From: Crambe crambe
Taxonomy: Eukaryota > Porifera > Demospongiae > Poecilosclerida > Crambeidae
DNA length: 64,000 nt
Direction: 5' to 3'
Assembly: GCA_963924555.1 (NCBI GenBank)
Contig: OZ004591.1
Span: forward strand, 3,968,001-4,032,000
Below are positions 36,901-48,240 of the stretch, piece by piece. The position numbers and the translations under genes are program-made. Under the pieces are notes generated by a model. It made no database searches. It was not told the origin of the DNA and saw nothing but the letters and a program-made list of their open reading frames with translations. Every line of letters begins with the position of its first letter. Positions within the stretch are counted from its first letter, which is position 1.

Positions 36901-37407
36901 GAAGGGATTGAACTCTGAGGGAAGAAAGAAGCTGGGGCAATATCTTGCATATGTGCAATTGCTTGTGAAGGCGTTATGCCTTTGGGTCTACCAGAAGTTT
37001 TCTCTCGTTTCCGGTTTTGTCCACCGCCTACTATTACAGTGGTGAAGTGCTGACAAATCTATGTCATCAATTTTATATGAGTAGATTAAATAAGTTTTAT
37101 GGCATCTTACATTGCAATTTCCTTCTTTGTGCTCATGCCATGAATATTGGTTTTTTATAGCTGGTGTGATGTATGGCAGTCCCTTGTTATCAGCTGCTGC
37201 TTTTCGGCGAATTACGCCATAGCAAGAGAAACAGAACTGAGGGGGGTGTATGTCGCTATTATCATTTGTGATGTCCACTGAAAAGGTTTTCAAGAGCTCT
37301 TGGTGATACTTGCTACATTCAAAGGCCCTCCCATTGCCCTTAGATGATCTCAACCTCCTACCACAAACCCTGCAGCTTTTCATCAGTTCCTCCTTGTGAA
37401 AATCCAT
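33939..37407 (-). CDS. RAG1-like transposase gene, 9 exons, open for about 965 aa
   Basis: Exons 5' to 3': 37407-37111, 37058-36417, 36357-36077, 36027-35821, 35767-35522, 35331-35133, 35083-34760, 34704-34547, 34482-33939. Phases match and total 2898 nt with no internal stop; the exon 8/9 junction is the least certain. N-terminus: CRVCG (12-16), IHPPQFCFSCYGVI and NCNICQ, following the RAG1 N-terminal zinc-binding pattern. Then comes a RING (CAIC at 165-168, CPCCHTSMPVDKHL) and a second zinc motif (CNKGCNRSV), as in RAG1. The C-terminal half resembles an RNase H-type transposase core: KLGGDKGRG (D499), CLWC (561-564) like RAG1 CTLC, LHLSLG (631-635) at the RAG1 LHCDIG position but with Ser for the Asp, paired His (883, 888) and GLMGEQGAES (E905/E909) at the last acidic position. 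N-RAG-TP-type elements with RAG1-like N-termini are known from molluscs and other invertebrates. Activity is unproven. Confidence 0.85.
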
Positions 37408-37589
37408 AATGATCTGTGTATTTTTGTTGTAATTTATGGTGTATTTTAAAATATGATTATTCCCTATCACAAAATTGGCACAAGGAATTGTTGTTTATAT
37501 ACAATTCAGGGTTCTCCCCAGGATTCATCAAAAGCATAGGGGCAAGACTGGCAAGACCATCATGAAGAGTGTTCTGAGATGGCTCCTGG

Positions 37590-37790
37590 TGTAAAAGCCT
37601 GCCACCAGTAAGGCACAGTGGCAAGATATAAGGGGGAAGAACTGAAGGCATAGTGGCAAGATATAAGGCATAGCTGAAGGCATAGTGGCAAGACATAAGG
37701 CATAGGGGAAAGAACTGAAGGCATAGTGGCAAGATATAAGGCATAGGGGAAGAACTGAAGGCATAGGGGCCCACTATGCCTTAAGATACC
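37590..37790. repeat. Tandem array inside the RAG1-like element
   Basis: Four to five imperfect units share AACTGAAGGCATAGTGGCAA and GATATAAGGCATA. Minus-strand ORFs across it (LPLCLQFFPLCLMSCHYAF type) are repeat by-products. Confidence 0.85.
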
Positions 37791-38274
37791 TGGGGAGAAC
37801 CCTGCAATTAGACTGACCTTTGGTTGATCTGATAAAAATGACCACTATGTTCTACGCGCTTCCTTGCGGTCACAATAGACAAGAATGTTGATTGAGTCTG
37901 GAATGGCTGTTGTAGTATCCGCCGGAAAAATGTCTGCTCAGTTTGAAATTATTCCAGCTGCTGGTGCGCAGTTGATTCCAAGGCAACCAAAGGGTCCTGT
38001 GTTATTATGTAAACTTGTTTTTATTGTGTGAATGTGCATATTGTTTGTATTTAAACGGTGTTGGAAAGTTGTGAGAACTACAAAGGTTCATGAATATATT
38101 AATGAGGATACCGGAAGTATATTATTATTGATCTAATTACGCGTTAATTTCCGGATTAAACAGCCGGCCGTGCAATATACTGATCGTAGTCTGGCGTAGC
38201 GGTGACCCTTACCAACGTGACAGAATGTACATGCATGCCAATGGTGTCTATTTCTCCACAATCGTGTACCAATG

Positions 38275-38540
38275 CATTCAAATAGAAAAGTGTCGGGATT
38301 GGATAAAGATTTGTTGATTATTGAGAGAAAATGGACATGTTCCTTGATCTGACAATATGCAGAGATGTGAACGAGGCCAGGAGGATAAGAGGAGTTAAGA
38401 CAATGACTACTCTATATTCAGTGTGGAGGGAGAGGTGAGTGTCTCTATATTCAGTGTGGGGGGAGAGGTGAGTGTCTCTGTGTATGGTGTTAGGAGAGAG
38501 GCAAGTGTCCTTATTCAGTGTGAGGGGAGGGGTGCATGTT
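38275..38540 (+). pseudogene. Relic of FXR exon 9 plus its donor repeat
   Basis: At about 38361-38412 a fragment of FXR exon 9 (GAGGCCAGGAGGATAAG and AGGAGTTAAGACAATG) is followed by three to four units of the donor minisatellite (GAGAGGTGAGTGTCTCTATA). The preceding 60 bp (GCATTCAAATAGAAAAGTGT onward) match 54530-54590 on the far side of the duplicated block. Confidence 0.75.
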
Positions 38541-38889
38541 GGTGTATCCAAAATTCACATGGTTGGTTTCTTTTTAGAGCTACAGAGGGGAATCAAGTTA
38601 TCAATAACTTGGACAACTGTGAAATCAAGCAATCCCGTCAATGGCCTAAATGGAAGTCATATCACCAAAGTATCAGAATCATCTACATTCACAGCAACGA
38701 AGATTCATCTCCAACCGCCACAACTCTGAGTGAAACTTCCTTTCATACAAAACCTTCAATGCATCATTGTAAATGTGATATTCAATAACAGTTAGTGGAA
38801 AGATTAACGATTGCTGACCATGGCCACTGCACAAGTAACTGGTGGTTGACTGGTTTGTCAATTTAAACTATATTCTTATCTCATGGCAG

Positions 38890-41640
38890 GCATATCTTCC
38901 CCATCAAAATCCAAGGGAGAGGTAAAGATATATCTTTACTGTACCTATATAACTTGAAAACACTTGCTCTTTGCAGCTCCATGTGGTGGAGTTTCAGTCT
39001 GGTTCTGAGAAGTACCAGGACATAGTAGAACATGATAAGTTAAGAGCTCCAAATACCAAGTAAGTTTGAGGTCTAGACTTAAGATTCCATTTCATGTGAG
39101 GAAATCCTTTCTACAAGTAAAATCATAAAAAAATTTTTCTGTATGCAAAGTGACACACACTTATAGCTGTCTATGAAGGCAGGGTAAGCCACACCTTGTC
39201 TCACCCACTCCCGCTAGGATCAAGCTATGATTACTATTCTTTGCCAGGAGCTAGTTATTTCAATATTGCAGGGGACTGCATAGAGATTACATCATCATGA
39301 TGCTTAAATAGAACAATTTCTTTCTGAAAATCAATGCATGATGAATGGGAAAGAATATTTAAGGGGAGAAATCCTTTCATTCAATTTCTCTTCCATCAGC
39401 AACATGTTAGTCACAGTGGAGAAGGAGGGGGAGGGGACAAAATGAAGGAAATTTGCTTCCACGTTCCAACAGATCTGGTTGGAATGGCAATAGGCAGAGA
39501 AGGAGCTAATGTGAATGAGGCCAGGAGGATAAGAGGAGTTAAGACAATAGAGTTTGATGACTACTCTTCTATGTTCAGTATCAAGGGAGAGGTGAGTGTC
39601 TCAATGTTCAGTGTGGAGGGAGAGGTGAGTCACTCTATGTTCAGTGTGGAGGGAGAGGTGAGTCACTCTATGTTCAGTGTGGGGGGAGTGTGGGGGGAGA
39701 GGTGAGTGTCTCAATGTTCAGTGTGGGGGGAGAGGTGAGTGTCTCAATGTTCAGTGTGGAGGGAGAGGTGAGTCACTCTATGTTCAGTGTGGAGGGAGAG
39801 GTGAGTCACTCTATGTTCAGTGTGGGGGGAGTGTGGGGGGAGAGGTGAGTGTCTCAATGTTCAGTGTGGGGGGAGAGGTGAGTGTCTCAATGTTCAGTGT
39901 GGGGGGAGAGGTGAGTGTCTCAATATTCAGTGTGGGGGGGGGGAAGGTGAGTGTCTCCATATTCATAGTGAGGGTGTTTTGGTGTGCAAGTGTCCCCGTG
40001 AGGGGAAGTGTGCATATTCGTGTGAGGTGAGGGAGGAGAGAGATGAGTTTTCCTGTGTTCAATGTGAGTGGGGTTGTGATCCCTGTGGTAGTTTCAACCA
40101 TTACCAGATATCTTTATTCTTTGCTGTGTAGTCTGATGAAGCTCTGGAAAAGGTGGGAGAGAGACTTGAATTTGGTCGCGAAATGATGCTTATTCCCAGA
40201 AATCTTGCCGATTAGGTTACATGATGATATCACGTGACTGTCACATGTCATGTAATGTGGGTGTGTGTTGCAGGTAAAGTGATAGGGAAGAATGGGAACA
40301 TCATACAGGAGATCCTGGAGAAGTCCAAGGTCCACAACGTCAAGGTCTTGGGGGACGACGAAGCAAAGGACAGAAATGTAGACATCAATACACAGGTAAA
40401 TCCAAGCTTGTCATCTACTGTATGAATGAGGACCACTTTCCTAATTAAAACCCCCTTAGTGCATTATAGCAATTTAACTATACAAAGTGGACCTCAGCAT
40501 ATGTCTTGTCTTGTAGGTACCATTTGATTTTATTGGGAGAAAATCTGAAATAGATATCGCTAAAATGATGATGGAGTATCATCTAGACCATCTAAAGGTA
40601 TGATCATTCTATTTAATGCTCTCCCTTAAATTCTGATCATTCTATTTAATGCCCTCTATGACATTTAGAGTGTTGAAAAGATTTTGCACTCTCGTAAGGA
40701 GTTGGAGAGCTCACCGAACAATGTGGGCAACTACTTTCCAGCCCCAGAGTCAAGGGGGAGGCAGAAGGGGTAGAGGTAGTTATCGTTCTTTCAACAACAG
40801 AGGTGGACCATCAAGGGAATTGTAAGTATGTGACAGTCCCAAGAGGATTAGTTGTTTCTCAATGTTTCATCCTAAACTTTCACATTTTAATGACCAAATT
40901 TAGTCATATTCGTCTTCACCTTTTGTTGTTGTGTTAGACGGAGGGAGGAGCCTCCAGAGGATGAAGTCCCCCCTCCAAATGAGTCCAGTGGGACCAATGC
41001 CAACCCCTCCGAGGAAGTGTATGAATCTGACGATGATAGTGACTCTGAGAGCAATGAGGAGCAAGGGGCCAGTGAGGAAGAGGTGTGTGAGGTGGAGAGG
41101 GTTATAAGGGTAGCATGTGGAGTCTAGTTATAGTCCAGCTATACCCAATATAATAGGGTGTGCATTAATTAGGTATAGGTGTGCACTATTAATAATATTT
41201 TTGTTCTATTGTAGAAAAGTGCTTCTGAAAATGACGACCAGGGTCCTGATAGGCGGAGAGAGCAGAACCCACCACAAGACCAATGTGGTGGTAGGCAGGG
41301 AGGAGGAGGGGAAAGAGGGCATGGTAGAGGTGGACGTGGCTATAGAAATCAGCGTCAAGGACAGCGGTATAGATACGGAGGTGGAGCAGCAAACCGAGGA
41401 GATAGTGGTGGTGACGTAAACACTTTGTCATCATTGGAGCAGTCGAGACGTGGTGGAGGAAGAGGAGGAGGAAGAAGTCAGGAGGGAGTGTCGCCCAAAC
41501 CACAGCGCCAAGGAGGAAGACAGAGGGGAGGTGGTGTTCAGAAAAGTCCCATCAGTGAAAACAAGTCAGAGGAAACACTGCCTCAACCTGCAGCCTCAGC
41601 AGCTAATGGTGAACCCAAGACCACAGAAACCTCCCCCTGA
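38890..41640 (+). pseudogene. Second FXR copy, 5'-truncated and damaged
   Basis: Segments match FXR exon 4 (38890-38921, 40 bp deleted), exon 5 (38977-39059), exon 9 (39400-39591), exon 10 (40132-40210), exon 11 (40274-40395), exon 12 (40517-40597), exon 13 (40669-40821, 8 bp shorter so frameshifted), exon 14 (40938-41082) and exon 15 (41215-41640). Exons 1-3 and 6-8 are absent. The exon 10 donor is lost: the G of GT at 40211 has become A, so reading on meets a TAG at once. High identity in the kept exons and introns shows the duplication is recent. An intact KH1-coding exon and RGG exon remain but no complete message can be formed by the original splicing. Confidence 0.9.
39592..39965 (+). 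repeat. Donor minisatellite of the second FXR copy
   Basis: About 11 units of the same 33-bp type as at 27774-28290, but in a different order and number. Two GTGTGGGGGGA insertions disturb the period. The arrays have thus diverged in length since duplication. Confidence 0.9.
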
Positions 41641-42149
41641 GCCTCTCCGTCTTCATAATAACAATGTATGTTAAAGTGCAACTTAAATGCTGTGATGACA
41701 ACTTGTAGTTCTCTAGTTATTTATGTGGCACTATAAAGGCATGAGAATGCTTCATTGTAGGGTACATATGTAGTAGTTACTGTTGTCTGTTTCGTCTCTT
41801 CTTCCTCCCTCTCTCTGTTTTGTTGGTGTCCTGTGAGTAGGTACAAGCTTTAATGTATTGTACTGAGCTTTCCATGTCATCCTCCATATTTGTTATTCTG
41901 GCTAAATTAGCTATGCATTTTAATCTTCCTTTATAGATTTGATCTATTTTATAACTTTTTGTTGCAGGATTTCCACTTATTGTACTCATTATCTGATAAC
42001 TGCTGTCTGTTTATAACCACATTCTATAGCTGTATGTACCTTTCCTCATGTGATCTTCACCTTTTCTGATTTTTTTTTGTAATCTTTTACTGATAACTAT
42101 TTACTCCACCATGTACCAGTATATATGATTGGCTATGTCCACGTTTACT
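41641..42149. other. Convergent 3' region of the second FXR/NLR copy
   Basis: This is nearly identical to 30009-30520, including the 70-codon minus-strand ORF (41989-41777). No other gene is seen. Confidence 0.7.
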
Positions 42150-43992
42150 GTATGGGTCCTACTCTGGGTCCAGCTGCTTCCACATATCATGGGTCCTACT
42201 CTGACCCCAGCTGCTTCCACATATCATGGGTCCTACTCTGGGTCCAGCTGCTTCCACATATCATGGGTCCTACTCTGATCCCAGCTGCTTCCACATATCA
42301 TGGGTCCTACTCTGGGTCCAGCTGCTTCCACATATCATGGGTCCTACTCTGACCCCAGCTGCTTCCACATATCATGGGTCCTACTCTGATCCCAGCTGCT
42401 TCCACATATCATGGGTCCTACTCTGGGTCCAGCTGCTTCCACATATCATGGGTCCTACTCTGGGTCCAGCTGCTTCCACATATCATGGGTCCTACTCTGA
42501 CCCCAGCTGCTTCCACATATCATGGGTCCTACTCTGACCCCAGCTGCTTCCACATATCATGGGTCCTACTCTGACCCCAGCTGCTTCCACATATCATGGG
42601 TCCTACTCTGGGTCCAGCTGCTTCCACATATCATGGGTCCTACTCTGACCCCAGCTGCTTCCACATATCATGGGTCCTACTCTGACCCCAGCTGCTTCCA
42701 CATATCATGGGTCCTACTCTGGGTCCAGCTGCTTCCACATATCATGGGTCCTACTCTGACCCCAGCTGCTTCCACATATCATGGGTCCTACTCTGACCCC
42801 AGCTGCTTCCACATATCATGGGTCCTACTCTGACCCCAGCTGCTTCCACATATCATGGGTCCTACTCTGGGTCCAGCTGCTTCCACATATCATGGGTCCT
42901 ACTCTGACCCCAGCTGCTTCCACATATCATGGGTCCTACTCTGACCCCAGCTGCTTCCACATATCATGGGTCCTACTCTGACCCCAGCTGCTTCCACATA
43001 TCATGGGTCCTACTCTGACCCCAGCTGCTTCCACATATCATGGGTCCTACTCTGGGTCCAGCTGCTTCCACATATCATGGGTCCTACTCTGACCCCAGCT
43101 GCTTCCACATATCATGGGTCCTACTCTGACCCCAGCTGCTTCCACATATCATGGGTCCTACTCTGGGTCCAACTGCTTCCACATATCATGGGTCCTACTC
43201 TGGGTCCAGCTGCTTCCACATATCATGGGTCCTACTCTGACCCCAGCTGCTTCCACATATCATGGGTCCTACTCTGACCCCAGCTGCTTCCACATATCAT
43301 GGGTCCTACTCTGGGTCCAGCTGCTTCCACATATCATGGGTCCTACTCTGACCCCAGCTGCTTCCACATATCATGGGTCCTACTCTGACCCCAGCTGCTT
43401 CCACATATCATGGGTCCTACTCTGACCCCAGCTGCTTCCACATATCATGGGTCCTACTCTGGGTCCAGCTGCTTCCACATATCATGGGTCCTACTCTGAC
43501 CCCAGCTGCTTCCACATATCATGGGTCCTACTCTGACCCCAGCTGCTTCCACATATCATGGGTCCTACTCTGGGTCCAGCTGCTTCCACATATCATGGGT
43601 CCTACTCTGACCCCAGCTGCTTCCACATATCATGGGTCCTACTCTGACCCCAGCTGCTTCCACATATCATGGGTCCTACTCTGACCCCAGCTGCTTCCAC
43701 ATATCATGGGTCCTACTCTGACCCCAGCTGCTTCCACATATCATGGGTCCTACTCTGGGTCCAGCTGCTTCCACATATCATGGGTCCTACTCTGACCCCA
43801 GCTGCTTCCACATATCATGGGTCCTACTCTGACCCCAGCTGCTTCCACATATCATGGGTCCTACTCTGGGTCCAGCTGCTTCCACATATCATGGGTCCTA
43901 CTCTGACCCCAGCTGCTTCCACATATCATGGGTCCTACTCTGACCCCAGCTGCTTCCACATATCATGGGTCCTACTCTGACCCCAGCTGCTA
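42150..43992. repeat. 37-bp minisatellite, about 50 units, specific to the second copy
   Basis: Units of 37 bp (TTCCACATATCATGGGTCCT, ACTCTG, then ACCCC or GGGTC, then AGCTGC) are almost identical and fall into two main types that differ at four bases. The types alternate mostly as one GGGTC unit followed by two or three ACCC units, a higher-order pattern. The corresponding places in the first (30510-30580) and third copies (50775-50835) have only about one and a half units. The 103-residue plus-strand ORFs are repeat by-products. Confidence 0.95.
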
Positions 43993-44033
43993 TATACTAG
44001 CTAGTCCAATGCAAGAAAAAAATTAACTTTTTT

Positions 44034-46756
44034 TTATAGTTTACACCAAATAATACGAGAATCATATTGAGAGAGGTTACTTACTACACCACTACTATGA
44101 TAAAGCTTTAATGTTTGCAAAACTGTGTTCTTTTTAAGTCCATTCAACACAGCTTCAAAAGGGTCGAAGATTCTCTTTGAAAAAGATAAGTACTTTAAAA
44201 CAAGACATCGTAGGGTAGTGTTCTTTTCTAATACACATCCTATGTACTCGGCATGCTTTTCTGACCATTCATAGATATGAAATGTTAGGTGAGTGAGACA
44301 AGTGTTGGTCTGCAGTGGAGCAAGTGAACCAAGGTCACATAGATCAATACGCAATTCTTGCAGTGAGGAAGAACCAAAGACTACATCAGATAATTCTTTA
44401 CTGTAATGATCAATAAATTCAATACTTAAACTCCTAAGATTCCCAGTGACTGGAGAGATCAGCTTAGCCAATGCATTGAGGGTGTCAGCATTCAGTAATT
44501 CATAATCTCTGGAGTCCACACTTCCAATGGTCAAGGAGGTTAACTTATTGTTGGAAAGCTGATTTAATACCTTAGCGGCTACAGATGGATCAATTTCAAG
44601 TGTATTCAAGTTGTTAAATAAAGAAATCACTTCAGTTGAATGGTTGTCTAGTAGCCCGTACATGATAAGATCAGTAATACTGTGCAAGATGCTTGTTGGA
44701 CACTCTTTAAAAGCCGTAAGAGAGCAGTCTACTCCAGTAATTTTAGTTACAGTACCTTTACATTGTTTTCTTGACTTGAGGCCCCAAATGAAACTATCTG
44801 ATCTCCCAGATAACATCACCTCCCAGGATGCTGTAGGGGCACTGATGGCAATGCAATAGCCTAATGCATACTTCTCTAGTGGACCAAATACCCAACTTGC
44901 TGATACTTCATTTGTTCCAAAAGTAGCTGCGAAATCAAAGTCAGAAATTTGAGCTTCATACAAGCATTGGAGAAACTTGATGGATAACTTGCACTTATTT
45001 CCCTGTATGGTCACAAAGACTTTATTAATGGCCCCGTGCCAGAAAGATTCCAAACCAGTCAAACCGGCTACAAATCTCCACACCACCTTCCAACGTTTAT
45101 CACTACAATACTGTTTGAACACCTCTTGCCCATCATGACGGGGAAGCTGGGAAATATAGTAAGCGGTTAAGAATTCTTGGAAGGTGAGATGGAGGAAGTT
45201 GTGGGAGGCTCCACCTTCAATGTAAAAGGAAAGTGCAGTGTCAAGGAAACCAAAATGGACCAAGTCTCCAGGCAAAGCATCACTGTAAAAAATGACTTCA
45301 TTCTCTTTAAATCCCTCAAAAGCTACTTCAGATAACTTCAGGAAGTGACGAAGATATTCTTCAGGGAGATTAGTAAACTTATTTAAAGAAACATGGTCTG
45401 ACCGATCCTTGAGGTACCTTTGCAGTATTATAAGGCACAATCTTGTGTATAATTGTGTCAATGTCTTGGGTATAGGATAACCAGTTCTCCTGCTATTTCT
45501 GTATATGTCAACAACTATAGCTGCATTAAGAGGAATGTACATCAAGCTGTTGATTGCAGGACTGCTGGAGGCTGATATATAAGTTAAGAAGTCACTCAGC
45601 ATTTCAGGCTCAGATGAAAAGACACTGGAGGCATATTTTTCGACACATTCTTGAGTGAAACCCAAGATTTCTACATGCTTTTATACCTGAAGATCACTGC
45701 TGCTAAGAAAGTCAGCAGTTGCTGATGGTCTGCTGGTCACTATCACTGTGGACTTTGGTAGATTGCGTCCTGTGATAATATTGATCAAGAGTCCATCACA
45801 CCGCAAGCTACTAGGAAGCTCATCAAAGCCATCAAGAATAAACAAAACTCCCTTACCGTCAGAGTCAATCACTTCCTTAGATACAGCTTTCTTCAAATTA
45901 CCATTCTTGTGATAAAATAGATCATCAATTTCTCTCATCTGTTGGACATACTTGTCCCTTAATCTGAGAAGCACCACCAAATTGTACTGCCTCATGGATG
46001 GAATCTCATCCCACTTCCTACACAGTTCCCAAGCAAAAGTACTTTTACCCACTCCAGGAGGACCCTCTACCAAAACTAATGCCAAATGACTATGGTGTCT
46101 AACTGGCTCAAAGATATCGTCAATGTTGATCTCCTCCTTGTTTTTTAGAATCTCTGCAACATTACCATGTAAAGTGTGCTTCATAACCTCATCAAGATCA
46201 CGTGGCTTATGGTGCACCAGTGCAAGGTTGATGTATTCTTTACTAGGAGTGGGAGGGAACTTGCCGTCATTAGAAACTGAACATCTTTCATACCTTCCCT
46301 TGAGGAAGTCGGCATAGTGAGAAATGGCTGATGAAGCAGCTGGACAGGAGACAGGTGTAGCACCTATAAACACACATCATATTTGATTTGTGTTAGTTTT
46401 ACCATTCATCACTTACGATAGCTCTCCATCAATGAATCAGCTAATGATTGGAAATAAGGTTCAGACTTCAAGATACTTATGAACTTGGTGAAGACTGATG
46501 GATCTACTCTGATGTTTGACTCGACAGCATCCAATAATGCAACAGTCCTGTTAGCTGGAGTATGCATTTCATACAAGGCCTTTTTATAAACCCCTTGAGG
46601 TATAATACCTTCTTCACATAACTTGTTGGCCACATTGACTAGATCATTGCTAATCATGTCAGTCATAGCTCTACGCTGACTTATGAAGGAACTCACTGCC
46701 CTGTCTGGATCAGAGAAGTCTCTCAACTGAGGCTTTTCCATGAATACGTCCGACAA
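44034..46756 (-). pseudogene. Second NLR copy, interrupted by one nonsense codon
   Basis: This follows NLR1 collinearly: exon 1 from about 46740 to 46417 (CARD-like segment; the Lys-rich start of NLR1 is missing upstream of MEKPQLRDFSDPDRA) and exon 2 from 46363 to 44034. The P-loop GPPGVGKST and Walker B LFILDGFDELP are intact. Between the NACHT Walker B and the downstream part, CAA (Gln in NLR1 and in the third copy) has become TAA at 45683-45681. Apart from this stop the frame is open to the end, so a single C-to-T change accounts for the loss. A truncated CARD-NACHT product is possible. Reading error at this base cannot be excluded. Confidence 0.85.
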
Positions 46757-47385
46757 ATCTGAGTGTCAAAGTAGAGCTTAATTTAAAGCATGAGTAATAA
46801 ATAAACCTATACTCGCTCGTACAGTGACACACCCCCATTTTTTGCAGTGTGCCACACCCATGCCGAGTCAGCAAGCTTGATCATGTGGACTCTGATCTTT
46901 AGGTTCGGGAAAAGGGTCGAAAATGGGCTAGCTGTGAAGGTAAAGTTTGTCATGCATCTTGACTGTGTGCGCACGTGCAGTGATGTTAGTACCCTACCCA
47001 TGCATGGTTCCCCTTCACTCCTGATCTCTGTGACCACCTATGAGTCAGCAATAAGTGGGTGTCTTGGGTCTCTATATAGATTTTACAGTATAAGTCTTAC
47101 TGAAGTGCTCGGAGCACAGTCAAGATATTTCCTGTACCCCATTCCAGATCTAGATCCAATCCCTGCAATGTTTGAACAACTATAGAGCTGGGCCCACAAG
47201 AAATGGCCACGTACTATGGTTTGGGATGGATGAATGAAAACCCTATTTCTGAGGAGGCAGGTCTCTATCATGTGAGGTATTACTACGTGTAGTGAAGGGA
47301 GAGGTGTGTGTCCCTATATTGAGAGAGAACTGTTCTTCACTTAATGGGAGTATCCTGTGCTTAATGACCTCCATTTGCAAGGAAT
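46757..47385. other. Upstream region of the second NLR copy
   Basis: A short stretch (TTAGGTTCGGGAAAAGGGTC near 46900) resembles the sequence just upstream of NLR1 exon 1, suggesting that part of the original 5' region was copied. No gene is seen in the rest. Confidence 0.4.
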
Positions 47386-48240
47386 AACATCATGCAGGAG
47401 ATCCTGGAGAAGTCCAGGGTCCACAACGTCAAGGTCTTGGGAAGCATCATTATATATACACTTTTCTTGGTGTATTGCTCATGAAGATTATTATGTGAAT
47501 GTTAGATTAGGAATTCAATCTAATTAAAGCCCTGTCCATGATGGAGTTGTGAAATGCAATCCCTGTCCGTGATGGAGTTGTGAAATGCTTTAACCCTCCA
47601 TGATAAAAGGTTCTTAAGACAGTCACCTAGCTCAAATAATTTAAAGCCTTCGCTATACAAAGTGATCCTTGTGCAACAACTATCTTCTCTCCTGTAGGTA
47701 CCATTTGATTTTACTGGAAGGAAATCTGAAAAGGCTAAAATGATGATGAAGATGTACATGACCATTCTATTTAATGCCCTCCAACTAATGATTAAATATT
47801 GTGCTATTTAAGTGTTTCGTAAGGAGCTGGAGAGCTTACTATACAACGTGGGCAACTGCTTTCTGGCCCCCTCTACTCAGAGTTGAGGGGGTGGGTGAAG
47901 GAGGCGGAAGGAGTAGAGGTACTCTTACAACAGAGCTAGGTGGACAGTCAAGGAATTATATGTGACTATCCCAAGTAGATTAGCTATTTTTCGATGTTTT
48001 GTCCCAAACTTTAATAACTTCTGCACCCTAAACTGTGATATTCATATTCCATTGGTGAACTAGACCATGCTACGCACAGTTCATCCCATTATTCAGTATA
48101 ATGTACCATGAGATGTAAGAGGATGTGATGTGACCTCTTCATCTTCTGTCGTTGTGTTAGATGGAGGGAGGAGCCTCCAGAGGACGAAGTCCCCACCTCC
48201 AAATGGACCAATGCCAACCCCTCTAGGAAGTCCATGAATC
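47386..48240 (+). pseudogene. Third FXR copy, part a (exons 11-14, strongly decayed)
   Basis: Fragments match exon 11 (about 47386-47441, TCCTGGAGAAGTCCAGGGTC), exon 12 (47699-47750, shortened), exon 13 (47815-47958, several small deletions) and exon 14 (48160-48240). Divergence from the intact gene is clearly higher than in part b, so this is an older duplicate. Confidence 0.8.

Larger units (their letters stand above)
33536..38015. mobile_element. RAG1-N-terminal-like DNA transposon (N-RAG-TP-like), about 4.5 kb
   Basis: The span encloses the 9-exon transposase-like gene. Short inverted ends are visible: AGTTTACATAGCAAC at 33536 and, inverted at 38015, AGTTTACATAATAAC (13 of 15 identical). 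TGT directly abuts both ends and may be a 3-bp target duplication, but this could be chance, and the ends are a proposal. No RAG2-like (kelch) gene is present. A tandem array (37590-37790) lies inside the right end. The element sits between the intact NLR1 and the degenerate second FXR copy. Confidence 0.6.

Noticed and set aside
33536-38015. Calling the element a RAG1-RAG2 (ProtoRAG) transposon
   Set aside because: No RAG2-like kelch gene, no CACAGTG-like ends, and the second catalytic Asp is not evident; an N-RAG-TP-like element fits better.
42125-43980. Series of overlapping 66-103-residue ORFs
   Set aside because: All are translations of the 37-bp repeat (37 x 3 = 111 bp); no gene.
45681-45683. 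Programmed readthrough or RNA editing at the NLR2 stop
   Set aside because: No context supporting either is visible; a simple nonsense change is sufficient.
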